From assembly GCF_016889805.1 (NCBI RefSeq), contig NZ_CP069535.1, positions 248,001 to 312,000 of the forward strand: a DNA stretch of 64,000 nt, in the 5' to 3' direction. This DNA comes from Rhodanobacter sp. FDAARGOS 1247. Lineage in GTDB: Bacteria > Pseudomonadota > Gammaproteobacteria > Xanthomonadales > Rhodanobacteraceae. This document shows, piece by piece, positions 8,456 to 17,396 of the stretch. Each line of letters starts with the position of its first letter. The first letter of the stretch is position 1. A program made the translations under genes and the position numbers. Under the pieces are notes generated by a model. That model was not told where the DNA came from and made no database searches. It was given only the letters and a program-made list of their open reading frames with translations.

Positions 8456-9334
8456 ATGGGACTAGCAAACTGGTTCGAAACGTTTTGCACTGATCTTCAG
8501 GTCGATAATTCCACGACGGTTGCGAACCGCTACCGGGTCTTGACGACGCGCCTGAACACCGATTTTTGGAACACGGCATCCACCACCGCACACAGTTTTT
8601 ACGTCGGTTCATATGGCCGGAACACCGCGATTCGCGGTTTTAGCGACGTTGACATGATCTTCGAGCTGCCGTGGGCCATGTACACCAGGTACAACGATTA
8701 CGTCGGCAACGGGCAGTCGGCGTTACTGCAAGCGGTCAAGTCCTCTATTGAAAAGACCTATTCTCAAACGGGTATCCGCGGTGATGGTCAAGTCATCCAG
8801 GTTAACTTCTTGGATATGACCTTCGAAGTGGTTCCCGTCTTTCCACACACGGATGGATCCTTCACCTATCCCGACGCCAATGGTGGGGGCTCTTGGCGAA
8901 CGACGAATCCGCGAGCCGAGATCTCCGCGATCAGAAGCCGAAATATCCTGTGCAACTATAATCTCGTGCTCTTGTGTCGAATGATGCGGCAGTGGAAGGG
9001 CTATTGGGACGTGCCGGTCGGTGGTTTGCTGATCGATACACTTGCTTACCAGTTCATTGACACTTGGGCGAATCGGGACAAGTCTTACCTGTACTACGAT
9101 TTCATGTGCCGAGACTTCTTTCGCTTCATGGCCGATCAAAGTCGAACTCAAGCGTACTGGCGGGCACCGGGCAGCGGCCAATCGGTTTACGGAGGCGAAT
9201 TGTTCCAGTGGAAGGCCGGGCGCTGCTATAACTTGAGTCTTGAAGCGATCGAGCACGAGATGGCGACGCCCAAACGCGAATGGTCGGCAAAGCAGAAATG
9301 GCGTGAGATTTTTGGAACGAGATTTCCTGGCTAG
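8456..9334 (+). CDS. SMODS-type nucleotidyltransferase (second CD-NTase-like enzyme)
   Basis: A 292-residue protein starting at ATG 8456, 16 bases after the preceding stop; an in-frame start at 8402 would overlap the upstream gene and is less likely. The core motif is FYVGSYGRNTAI (Gly51-Ser52) followed by FSDVDMIF (Asp64, Asp66), and the third strand carries FEVVPVFP, with Glu124 at the place of the third carboxylate. GGGSWRTTNPRAEI is typical of SMODS (second-messenger oligonucleotide synthase) proteins. Unlike its neighbour it has no AGS-C domain. It may be a second cyclase, a regulatory partner, or an enzyme modifying another target; sequence alone cannot decide. Confidence 0.8.
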   Translation: MGLANWFETFCTDLQVDNSTTVANRYRVLTTRLNTDFWNTASTTAHSFYVGSYGRNTAIRGFSDVDMIFELPWAMYTRYNDYVGNGQSALLQAVKSSIEKTYSQTGIRGDGQVIQVNFLDMTFEVVPVFPHTDGSFTYPDANGGGSWRTTNPRAEISAIRSRNILCNYNLVLLCRMMRQWKGYWDVPVGGLLIDTLAYQFIDTWANRDKSYLYYDFMCRDFFRFMADQSRTQAYWRAPGSGQSVYGGELFQWKAGRCYNLSLEAIEHEMATPKREWSAKQKWREIFGTRFPG

Positions 9335-9463
9335 GTAAGTGAAAGAGTCCTCTTTGGGTCGTTCGCCGCCTTTCCACGTGTCCTCCGTTGATCATAGCGG
9401 CTTGGTCTGCTGATCATCGAAATCCGCTCGTGTGATGCATTCACTCCGGTGCGCACACACAAA

Positions 9464-9504
9464 CGCCGTGCCGGCCTCGCGGAACATGCGGGGCCGGCAC
9501 GGCG
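9464..9504 (-). terminator. Terminator-like hairpin after the YadA-like adhesin gene
   Basis: A 13-bp perfect stem (9464-9476 with 9492-9504) lies 42 bases beyond the adhesin stop. On the minus strand it is followed by TTTGTGTGTG, a weak T-tract. Confidence 0.65.
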
Positions 9505-9546
9505 CTGTGACTGCGCAGAACGAGTTTCGTCGCGGGCTTGCCGGAC

Positions 9547-12426
9547 TCAGAGATCGATGCCGAAGCCGGCGCCGACGCTGGATTCGCTGCCACTGAAGGA
9601 GCCGCCGACACTGAACGAAGCGTGTTCGCCGACGGCTTTGGAGTAGCCGACCGACATCGCCGCTGCGCCGCCCTGCCAACCCACGCCCGCGCCGATGCGA
9701 CCGTTCGGGCTGCGGCTGTTCGCGGCATTGATCGCCATGTTGAGCATCGCCGAACTCATCGCGCCCTGGCGATCGATGCGCCTGTCCTGCTGATCCAGGC
9801 GTGCACTGACCTGGCGGCCGAGGTTGCTGAACTGGTCGTCCAGTGCGCTGAGCCTGCTGTCCGTGTAGCTGTTGGCGCGGGTCAGCGTCTGCGTCGCGGC
9901 GTTGTCGGTGTAGCCATTGGCCGCCGTGATGGTCGCCGCGTCGGCGGCCTGCATCTGGCCGACGTTGGCGGCGTCGGTGGCGGCCGTGCCGGAAGCGACG
10001 TTGGTGATGCGCCGTTCATTGCCGGCCGAGCCGACCGAGACCGTGTTGGCCTGGTCGGCAAGCGAACCCTGTCCGATCGCGACTGCACCCGCGCCGGTGA
10101 CCGTTGCGCCCTGGCCCACAGCCGTGCCGTCGGTCGCGGTGACGCGGCTGCCGGCACCGACCGCGACGGCGTTGGTTGCCGTGGAGGAAATGGTCGCGCC
10201 ACTGCCGATCGCGGTACCGCTGTCGGCGCCAACGTTCGCCCCGTTGCCGTAGGCGGTGTCGGTGCTATCGGTGGCGTTGCTGCCGCTGCCGAGCGCGAGG
10301 CCGTTGCCTGTCCCCACCGGCAGGCCGAGGCCCGGGGTCTGTTCAAGCAGGGACACGCGGCTGTTCAGGCCGGTGAGCGCACTGTCGATCGCCGAGAAAC
10401 CCCCGCCGACGTCCGCGTAGATCCCGCCCTGTATCGCATAGGAGGGCGCGCTCCACATCCCGTTGGCGCCGAACACCGAGCCGCCGCCGAAGATCGAGGC
10501 CACCGAGTTCAGCTGGTCGAGGTTGACCGCCTGGTCGCCGGACAGGCCGGCCTTGAGGTTGCCGAGGGTGGTGCCGGCGAGGCCGCCGAATGTCACCGTG
10601 TCCTTGCTGGCTGCGTCGTCGTACTTCACCGCGGCGGCGTCGAGGGAGCCGACCGCACCGCCCACATTGGCGATGGCGACATCGAGCTGGCCCTTGTTGA
10701 CCGCATCCGTCACGTCCGTGCCGTCGGCAACATGGGTGATCTGGCGCTCGGCACCGGCACTGCCGACCGACACGGTGTTGGCGCGATCGGCGAGGGAGCC
10801 GGCGCCCAGGGCGATGCTGTTGTCGGCACTGGCGATGGCATGGCTGCCGAGCGCGACGCTGTCGATGCCGACGGCGTTGCTGTACGCACCGGTCGCCGAG
10901 GCGCGGTCACCCGAGGCCGTGGCGTAATAGCCGGTGGCGTTGCTGCCGATGCCGTTGGCCATGCTGTAGGCGCCCAGCGCGGTGCTGTAGTCGGCGAGCG
11001 CGGCCGAGGTATCACCGAGCGCGGCACTGGAGATGCCGCCGGCGACCGAAAGCGAACCGAGCGCCGTGCTGAAGTCGCCGATGGCCAGGCTGTAGGTACC
11101 GACGGCGGTGCTGTAGGCGTTGCGAGCCTGGGCATAGGCGCCTTCCGCCGTGCTCAGGCTGCCGAGGGCCACGCTGTAGGCGCCGGCGGCGCTGCTGCTG
11201 AGGCCGCTCGCCGTGGCGTAGGCGCCGGTGGCATTGCTGAAATCGCCCAGCGCACTGGAGTAGGCGCCCAGCGCGGTGCTGGCGAAACCGTAGGCATTGG
11301 AGACGGCACCGACAGCCGTGGCATAGGCGTTCCACGCATTGGACAGGTAGCCCATCGCCGAGGTGTGCTTGTAGGCGGCCATGGCATAGGAGCCGAGGGC
11401 AATCGAGTCCTCGCTGATCGCCTGGGAGTAGGAACCGATCGCCGTCGCGCCCAGATCGCTGGCATAGGCACTCCCGCCAAGGGCGATCGTGAAGCCGCTC
11501 TTGGCCACCGAGCCGCCGCCGATCGCGACCGCATGGGAGGCGTAGGCACGCGTGTAGCTGCCGATGGCAACGGCGGCCGTGCCCGTGGCGTGCGTGTCGG
11601 AGCCCACGGCCGTGGAGAACTGGCCCGAGGCTTCGGATACCACGCCGACGGCGGTTCCCAGCAGTCCCGTCGCCTGCGCCTGGGCGCCGAGCGCCGTGCC
11701 GTACGCGCCGCTGGCGTTGGCCGACTTGCCGAGTGCCGTCGCCCACAGGCCGGCGGCGGTGGAACGGGCGCCGATGGCCGTGGCATACGCGCCGGCGGCA
11801 TTGGCGCGATCGCCGACCGCGGTTCCGCTGGTGCCGGTGGCCGTGACGGTGGCGGAGCGGCCGAGCGCGGTACTGAACTTGCCGAGGGCGGAGGCATAGG
11901 TACCGACCGCAGTACCGGCCTGGCCGCTGGCGGTGGACGCGGCGCCGATCGCGGTGGCGCCGGAGGTGCCGCTGGCATTCGCGTTCACGCCGAACGCGCT
12001 GGCCTTGCTCTGGGTCGCCTTGGCGTTGTAACCCACCGCCGAACTGTAGGCACCGGTGGCGGTCGCGAAGGCGCCCACGGCGGTGGCGTCGGTACCGCTC
12101 GCCTGGGCGTTGGAACCGAAAGCCGAGCTGTAGGCCGAGCTGGCGCTGGCGAAGTTGCCGACCGCCGCCGAATTCCTGCCGGCGGCGCTGGCGTTGTTGC
12201 CGAAGGCGGAACTGTAGTCGCCGGTGGCCGCAGCCAGGTTGCCGAAGGCGCTGGAGTAGGCTCCGCTCGCCGTGGCGGCGTCGCACTGGGTCTGTCCGGG
12301 AAGTGTGCCGGCGCAGTCCGCCGCCATCGCCAGCGTCGGCGACAGGCCCAGGGCCAGCAGCAGCGATGCGGCGAGGTTGGCGCGGACCAGGGTCTTGGAA
12401 CGGGCGTGATGACGAGCGGTATTCAC
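9547..12426 (-). CDS. YadA-like trimeric autotransporter adhesin
   Basis: A 959-residue surface adhesin (type Vc secretion). Start set at the GTG at 12426 because GAGGGGAG lies upstream and the product then has a signal peptide (residues 1-36, ending LAMAAD); the frame stays open further upstream but runs through a C-rich hairpin. The passenger is built of many ~14-residue YadA-head repeats of the form A-G-x-x-S-x-A-x-G, for example SASGAYSSAFGN and ATALGKSANASGA. Neck modules with DAVNKGQLD and DAANVGQMQ follow. The C-terminus is a coiled-coil stalk (RLDQQDRRIDRQG) plus a YadA anchor ending GFGIDL. Three chains are expected to form one 12-stranded barrel. Confidence 0.95.
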   Translation of the reverse strand: MNTARHHARSKTLVRANLAASLLLALGLSPTLAMAADCAGTLPGQTQCDAATASGAYSSAFGNLAAATGDYSSAFGNNASAAGRNSAAVGNFASASSAYSSAFGSNAQASGTDATAVGAFATATGAYSSAVGYNAKATQSKASAFGVNANASGTSGATAIGAASTASGQAGTAVGTYASALGKFSTALGRSATVTATGTSGTAVGDRANAAGAYATAIGARSTAAGLWATALGKSANASGAYGTALGAQAQATGLLGTAVGVVSEASGQFSTAVGSDTHATGTAAVAIGSYTRAYASHAVAIGGGSVAKSGFTIALGGSAYASDLGATAIGSYSQAISEDSIALGSYAMAAYKHTSAMGYLSNAWNAYATAVGAVSNAYGFASTALGAYSSALGDFSNATGAYATASGLSSSAAGAYSVALGSLSTAEGAYAQARNAYSTAVGTYSLAIGDFSTALGSLSVAGGISSAALGDTSAALADYSTALGAYSMANGIGSNATGYYATASGDRASATGAYSNAVGIDSVALGSHAIASADNSIALGAGSLADRANTVSVGSAGAERQITHVADGTDVTDAVNKGQLDVAIANVGGAVGSLDAAAVKYDDAASKDTVTFGGLAGTTLGNLKAGLSGDQAVNLDQLNSVASIFGGGSVFGANGMWSAPSYAIQGGIYADVGGGFSAIDSALTGLNSRVSLLEQTPGLGLPVGTGNGLALGSGSNATDSTDTAYGNGANVGADSGTAIGSGATISSTATNAVAVGAGSRVTATDGTAVGQGATVTGAGAVAIGQGSLADQANTVSVGSAGNERRITNVASGTAATDAANVGQMQAADAATITAANGYTDNAATQTLTRANSYTDSRLSALDDQFSNLGRQVSARLDQQDRRIDRQGAMSSAMLNMAINAANSRSPNGRIGAGVGWQGGAAAMSVGYSKAVGEHASFSVGGSFSGSESSVGAGFGIDL

Positions 12427-12527
12427 AGAAAGATCTCCCCTCAGAGATAAAAGATCGGCAGCGCCGAGCAGGCGTCGGGTCATGGGCACCAACGGGCTCC
12501 GACAGTGCGGGTAACCGCCTGCGGCTG

Positions 12528-12552
12528 ACTCCCCCCCGCGGTGGGGGGGAGT
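12528..12552. repeat. C-rich hairpin in the YadA leader
   Basis: A perfect 10-bp inverted repeat (12528-12537 with 12543-12552) with a GCGGT loop, followed by GCGGGGGT. It is the counterpart of the element at 4200-4218 and lies between the divergent adhesin and NTF2-like genes, about 100 bases upstream of the adhesin start. Confidence 0.6.
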
Positions 12553-12575
12553 GCGGGGGTACGAAACACCCCCCA

Positions 12576-13103
12576 ATGGCGGCCCCTCCTGTCCGGTACA
12601 CACTCGTGCGCAAGTTGTTCCCCGTCGTCTTCCTCGTACTGGCCACCCTCGTCGCGCCCTCGTCCGCGCAGTCGTCCACCCCGGTCGGCGCAGCGAAGGT
12701 GCCAGCGCCCACCCAGGGTGACGCCGCTGCCAGCGAGGCCGTGCAGGTCGTCGACACGTTCATGCTCGAACTCGGCAAGGGGCAACTGGAGCGCGCCCGC
12801 CAGTTGATGGCGCCCGAGGCGATCGTGCTGGCCGATGGCCGGGTGCTGGGCAATCGCGACACGTACATCGACGGCGCAGCGAAGGCGGATGTCGCCGCGC
12901 TCGGCAGCGTGCAGCGGGAGCTGGTGCGCCGCGACGCCCATGCCGGGCCGAACTTCAGCTGGGTGATGAGCGAGCTACGGCTGCGCGGCCCTTCCGCGGC
13001 CCGGGGCCAGGGCGACGTGGTCGTTGAAACCATGTTGCTGGCCAGGCGCGGGAACGGCTGGAAAATCGTGCACATCCACTGGTCGAGCCGCCGGGCCGGA
13101 TAA
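12576..13103 (+). CDS. Exported NTF2-like (SnoaL/DUF4440-type) protein
   Basis: A 175-residue protein with an N-terminal signal sequence (RKLFPVVFLVLATLVAPSSA). An alternative GTG start at 12606 would give a tighter signal peptide, and neither start has a good ribosome-binding site. The mature part shows the NTF2-fold pattern: VDTFMLELGKGQLERARQLM, then VVVETMLLARRGNGWKIVHI ending in HWSSRR. These domains often bind small ligands, but no catalytic residues can be assigned. It is divergent from the adhesin gene and 58 bases upstream of the MalT-like regulator on the same strand, with which it may be cotranscribed. Confidence 0.65.
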   Translation: MAAPPVRYTLVRKLFPVVFLVLATLVAPSSAQSSTPVGAAKVPAPTQGDAAASEAVQVVDTFMLELGKGQLERARQLMAPEAIVLADGRVLGNRDTYIDGAAKADVAALGSVQRELVRRDAHAGPNFSWVMSELRLRGPSAARGQGDVVVETMLLARRGNGWKIVHIHWSSRRAG

Positions 13104-13161
13104 CGTGTACAAAGGGACAAACCCCGGCGTCCGCGATAGCAGCAATGTTTCGCTTCTGGCC

Positions 13162-15795
13162 ATGGCAATGAGAGACTCCGAATTCACCCTCAAGGCGATG
13201 CCGCCGCGCTTGCCGCGCGCGGCGCTGGAGCGCGCGCGTCTGCAGCGCGAATGGATTCGCGTACATGATCGCACCGCGATCGTGGTGGCCGCGCCGGCGG
13301 GGTTCGGCAAGACCACGCTGCTGCTGCAGTGGCGTCGGCGCTGGATGGAAGAAGGCGCGCTGGTGGCCTGGCTCGACGCCGATGAAGAGGACGAGCCCGA
13401 ACGCTTCACCATGGCGTTGCTGCATTCGCTCTGCACCGCCACCGGCCGGCCGGTGGACCGCATCGCCGTACCCCGCGTCGAGGCGCTGACCAACCTGCTG
13501 TGCACCGTTGCCACCCGCGGCACCCAGACCGTCCTCATCGTCGATGAAGCCGACTGCCTGCCCGAGGCGACGGTGCGCACGGTGCTGCAATACCTGCTGA
13601 TGAATGCCCCGGCGAACCTGCACGTGGTGGTCGGCACCCGCGTGCCGCTGCCGCTGCAGACGGCCGAGCTGGCGGCGAAGGGAAACCACGCCGCGTTCGG
13701 TACCGAAGACCTGCGCCTGCGCGTCGAAGAGGCAATGGAGATACTCGACCGCCGGCTCGGCGAACGACTGGGCACCGACGACCGCGCCCGCCTCCACGAT
13801 GCGACCGAAGGCTGGCCGAGTGGTTTGCAACTGGCGATCGCCGCGATCGAGCAGGAGCCCGACCTTGCCGCCGCGGTCCGCTCGCTCTCCGCCCGGCACG
13901 GTACCTTGCAGGACTACTTTGTCGAGTCGCTGGTTTCGCGGCTGCCGGCGGCACTGGTGGCATTCCTGACCCACATCGCGATCCTGGACCCGGCATCCCC
14001 GGCGTTGTGCGAAGCCGTCACCCTCGATGCCAAAGCGGGCTCCTACCTGGAATGGCTGGCACGCGAAACGCCCATCCTGATGGTCGGCGAGCGCCCGGAT
14101 TGCCTGCGCCTGCACACGCTGGCGCGCGACTTCCTGCGCGGCCGCTTCGAACAGCTGCCCGCAGCCGAGCAGGCGGCGGCGCACGGGCGCGCTTCGCGCT
14201 GGTATGCCGCGGAGAGGCGTTTCCACGAAGCGGCATTGCACGCGCTGGCCGCTGGCGATGAACAACAGGCCGAGACCCACGCGGCACATTCACTGTGGGA
14301 GCTCGGTACGTCCGGCCAGCTGGCCGAGGCGCGGGAGTGGCTGGCGCGGTTGCCAACATCGCTGTTCGCCGGCGACACCGGTCTGCGCCTGGCCGCGGCC
14401 TCGATCCTCGCCTTCAGTGACCGAAACTCCGAGGCACTGCGCATCGCCCGGAACGTGCTTGCCGATACGGCGAGCGCACCGGAATCACGTTCGATCGCCT
14501 TGCGCATCGCCGCCGGCGCGAACGCCTTTGCCGACGGACTCGACGACATTCCGGATCTGCTGCCGCGCTGGCCCGCGCTGGGCGAACCTGGCGGTGCGCC
14601 GTTGTATACCGTCGCCTGCCTCAACACGCGCGCCCTGCTGGCGCTGCACGCCGGCGAGACGGTGCAGACGCGCGAACTGATTGCCGAGGCGGCCACTCAC
14701 GGCCGTGCGGGACCGCTCCGCCTGGCCGCGGGACTGGGCCAGATGCTGGTCGGCCTGAGCCATCTCTGGGACGGCGATGCCTACCGTGCCGAGGCCGTGC
14801 TGCGCCCTGCGCTGGCCCTGGCCGAACGCGACGAAGGGCGTCGCAGCCTGCGGGCCTGCCTGCTGGCGGCGCCGCTGGCCCAGGCGCTGCTGCAGCGCGA
14901 CCAGCCGGAGGCGGCACGAGCGCTGCTGGCCGACCGGGTGGACGTGCTGGAGCGCGGCGGTTTCGCCGACACCTTGTGGTGCACGTATCGCACCTTGTCC
15001 CGCATCGCGCTCGGCCATGGCGACGAACGCCGCGCACTCGCCGTGCTCGACGATCTTTGCGCGCTCGCCGAGCGCAGGCGCCTGCCGCGGCTGCGCCTGT
15101 ATGCCTTGTGCGAACAGGTCCGCATCCATGCCTTGCGCGGGCGCATCGAGACCATCGCGGCCTTGATGGAATCGGTGGCGCAGCTTGCGCCCGTCTTCGG
15201 CCAGGCGCCGATGCGCTGGTTCCTGCTGCAGTATCGGGTCGCAGTTGCGATCGCCGCCGCCCATGCGGCGATCGCCAGGCGTGACTTTGCCGATGCGGAG
15301 CGCCAGCTGACCACGGCCGACGAGCTCGCCGGTCAGCTGCATCGTGGCCACGACATGCTGACCATCAAGGTGCTGCGCGCGATCGTTGCCCGCCAGGGCG
15401 ATGCCGAACACGCGCTGCCGTTGCTTGCCGAAGCCCTGAGTCTCGCGCAGTTGTCCGGTCACGAACGTCTGCTGGCGAATGCTCCTGCATCCGCCACGGA
15501 GCTGGTCGAGGAGCTCCGCGCTACCCCGGCCGGAAGGCAACTGCTGGGCGCATCGTCCACGCCGCGCCCGCCTGCGGTGTTGCGTGCGCCTTCGCGCAAC
15601 GCACTGCTCACCAGCAAGGAATCGGAGATCCTCGAACTGCTTCGAAAAGGCATGAGCAACAAGCAGATCGCCCGCACGCTGGATGTGAGCGGCGAGACCG
15701 TGAAATGGCATCTCAAGAACCTGTTCCTCAAGCTTTCCGCCGGAAACCGCAAACACGCGGTAGACCGTGCCTGCCTGCTGGGCATCGTGCATTAG
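13162..15795 (+). CDS. MalT-type LuxR-family transcriptional activator (LAL)
   Basis: An 877-residue regulator; ATG 13162 was chosen as the first start after the upstream gene (13168 is a near alternative). Residues 44-52 are a Walker A loop (AAPAGFGKTT) of the STAND NTPase domain, with VLIVDEAD as Walker B. A helical TPR-like sensor region covers roughly 350-800, and the last 65 residues form a LuxR helix-turn-helix (LTSKESEILELLRKGMSNKQ, then SGETVKWHLKNLFLKL). Proteins of this class bind an inducer and ATP, then oligomerise on DNA. The inducer is unknown. The neighbouring adhesin and NTF2-like genes are plausible targets by position only. Confidence 0.88.
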   Translation: MAMRDSEFTLKAMPPRLPRAALERARLQREWIRVHDRTAIVVAAPAGFGKTTLLLQWRRRWMEEGALVAWLDADEEDEPERFTMALLHSLCTATGRPVDRIAVPRVEALTNLLCTVATRGTQTVLIVDEADCLPEATVRTVLQYLLMNAPANLHVVVGTRVPLPLQTAELAAKGNHAAFGTEDLRLRVEEAMEILDRRLGERLGTDDRARLHDATEGWPSGLQLAIAAIEQEPDLAAAVRSLSARHGTLQDYFVESLVSRLPAALVAFLTHIAILDPASPALCEAVTLDAKAGSYLEWLARETPILMVGERPDCLRLHTLARDFLRGRFEQLPAAEQAAAHGRASRWYAAERRFHEAALHALAAGDEQQAETHAAHSLWELGTSGQLAEAREWLARLPTSLFAGDTGLRLAAASILAFSDRNSEALRIARNVLADTASAPESRSIALRIAAGANAFADGLDDIPDLLPRWPALGEPGGAPLYTVACLNTRALLALHAGETVQTRELIAEAATHGRAGPLRLAAGLGQMLVGLSHLWDGDAYRAEAVLRPALALAERDEGRRSLRACLLAAPLAQALLQRDQPEAARALLADRVDVLERGGFADTLWCTYRTLSRIALGHGDERRALAVLDDLCALAERRRLPRLRLYALCEQVRIHALRGRIETIAALMESVAQLAPVFGQAPMRWFLLQYRVAVAIAAAHAAIARRDFADAERQLTTADELAGQLHRGHDMLTIKVLRAIVARQGDAEHALPLLAEALSLAQLSGHERLLANAPASATELVEELRATPAGRQLLGASSTPRPPAVLRAPSRNALLTSKESEILELLRKGMSNKQIARTLDVSGETVKWHLKNLFLKLSAGNRKHAVDRACLLGIVH

Positions 15796-15900
15796 GAGGC
15801 CCGCGTCGAGTTCGCCTCTGACGACCGGGTCAGGCAGCCGGTTCCTGCTGCGCGGGAAACGGGGGAGTGGATGCGCGCGGATGGCGACGGCAACGTTCGT

Positions 15901-16656
15901 TTACAGCGGATGCTGGCGATAGAACAGCTCGAGTTGCCGATAGACCGCGGGCAGGTGTTCGCGCAAGGCGGCGGGCGCTTCGAAGAACTGCTCGCTGAGG
16001 ACGGCGAAGAATTCGGCATGGCTTTCCAGGCCGTATGGATCGATCGGCAGCTCGATGCCATGGCGCCGGGCTTCGCTCAGCTGCTCCCACGCGCTGGTGA
16101 AAGCCTGCGCCCAGGCGCGGCGATCCATGCGCCGGTGCAGCGGCGGGAAGCCGTCGGCGTCGCCGTTCAACATGTCGAGCTTGTGCGCCATTTCGTGGAC
16201 GACCACGTTGTGCCCGGGTTGCCGCCCGATCGCCTGCACGTCATCCCACGACAGGATCACCGGCCCGCGGTTCCAGGCTTCGCCGGCCAGGATGTCGCGG
16301 CTGCGGTGCACCACGCCCGCGTCGTCCACTCGTTCGCGCTGCGGGCTGAAGGCGCGTGGATAGACGATGATGCTGTGCCAGCCGTCGTACCAGTCGAGCC
16401 CGAGTTTCAGGATCGGCAGGCAGGCATGGGTCGCCAGCAGGACGCGGTCGGCGTCGTCCAGATGCAGGCCCTCGACCGGCTCCAGCGACTTGCGTTCCAG
16501 GAACAGGGTGACCAGCACGCGCAAGCTGGCCTGGTCCGAGGCACCCAGCCGGCGCGCGGCGGCGCAGCGTCGCAGCGCGTCGCGCCAGAGTCCTTCGGCG
16601 ATCGGCCGTCGCGCGACGAGGCGTCGTATGCGCCAGTTTCTGATTCTGTCGAACAT
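15901..16656 (-). CDS. mtfA: MtfA-like zinc metallopeptidase (M90)
   Basis: A 251-residue cytosolic protein, close to the ~265 residues of MtfA. The zinc site is HEMAHKLD (His154, Glu155, His158), followed by the family motif GLESHAEFFAVLSEQFF, where the glutamate supplies the third ligand. In E. coli MtfA titrates the repressor Mlc and has aminopeptidase activity, so it links glucose uptake to proteolysis; whether Mlc exists here is unknown. Start at 16656 (MFDRIRNWRIRRL) was preferred over the open upstream frame, whose composition is not protein-like. It diverges from tspO. Confidence 0.9.
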   Translation of the reverse strand: MFDRIRNWRIRRLVARRPIAEGLWRDALRRCAAARRLGASDQASLRVLVTLFLERKSLEPVEGLHLDDADRVLLATHACLPILKLGLDWYDGWHSIIVYPRAFSPQRERVDDAGVVHRSRDILAGEAWNRGPVILSWDDVQAIGRQPGHNVVVHEMAHKLDMLNGDADGFPPLHRRMDRRAWAQAFTSAWEQLSEARRHGIELPIDPYGLESHAEFFAVLSEQFFEAPAALREHLPAVYRQLELFYRQHPL

Positions 16657-16887
16657 GAGCACATCCCGAAGAGTCGTACGAACGCGAATCGGCGGCGTCG
16701 GCGGCGAGTCCTGTTCCGATGCCTGGCGGGCACGTGCTGGCGAAGCGTTGCCACGGCCTTTGGCCACGAACCCAGGAGATGGGGCGGGCGCGGGCTCTTC
16801 ACAATGCGCGGGCGGGACTTCCCGCACAGTTGCCACAGACACGCTCCGCTACGGGAGCCCCGCACGCACGCATATCCGGAGCCAGGC

Positions 16888-17376
16888 ATGACGCACGCGA
16901 AGCAGTTCCTCGGTCTGGTCGGCTGGCTGTTGCTGAGCTTCGCAGCCGCCGCCATCGGTGCGGTGGCATCGGTGCAGGCGGCCGACTTCTATCAGCAGCT
17001 GGCCCAGCCCTCGTGGGCCCCGCCGTCCTCGGTGTTCGGCCCGGTATGGTCGGTGCTGTACGCGTTGATGGGCATCGCTGCGTGGCTGGCCTGGCGCGAA
17101 GGCGGCTGGCGCCGGCAGCGTGGCGTGCTCACGCTGTTCGTGATCCAGCTGGCGCTGAACGCGTTGTGGAGCTGGCTGTTTTTCGGCTGGCATCGCGGTG
17201 CGCTGGCCTTTGCCGACATCGTGCTGCTGTGGCTGCTGATCGTGGCCACGGTGCTCGGCTTCTGGCGCGTGCGAGCGCTGGCCGGCGCCTTGCTGCTGCC
17301 GTACCTGGGCTGGGTGGGTTTCGCCTCGGCGCTGAACTTCGCGGTGTGGCATCTGAATCCGCAGATGCTGGGTTGA
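16888..17376 (+). CDS. tspO: TspO/MBR family tryptophan-rich sensory protein
   Basis: A 162-residue five-helix membrane protein, the usual family length, with GGAG nine bases before the ATG. Signature segments are PSWAPPSSVFGPVWSVLYA and NALWSWLFFGWHRGALA near the binding pocket. Bacterial TspO binds tetrapyrroles such as protoporphyrin IX and affects oxygen, light and pigment responses. It converges on the photolyase gene 20 bases downstream, which fits a light or photo-oxidative theme. Confidence 0.93.
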   Translation: MTHAKQFLGLVGWLLLSFAAAAIGAVASVQAADFYQQLAQPSWAPPSSVFGPVWSVLYALMGIAAWLAWREGGWRRQRGVLTLFVIQLALNALWSWLFFGWHRGALAFADIVLLWLLIVATVLGFWRVRALAGALLLPYLGWVGFASALNFAVWHLNPQMLG

Positions 17377-17396
17377 CGCTGCGGCGGGTTTCGATG

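Noticed and set aside
9800..12300. Short periodic repeats that might suggest a CRISPR array or tandem DNA repeat
   Set aside because: The periodicity is of protein repeats (YadA head), with variable nucleotides and no conserved repeat/spacer pattern. No CRISPR array is seen in the window.
9538..12450. A 970-codon frame antisense to the YadA-like gene
   Set aside because: The periodic codons of the adhesin head force a repetitive antisense frame; it has no ribosome-binding site or recognisable domain.
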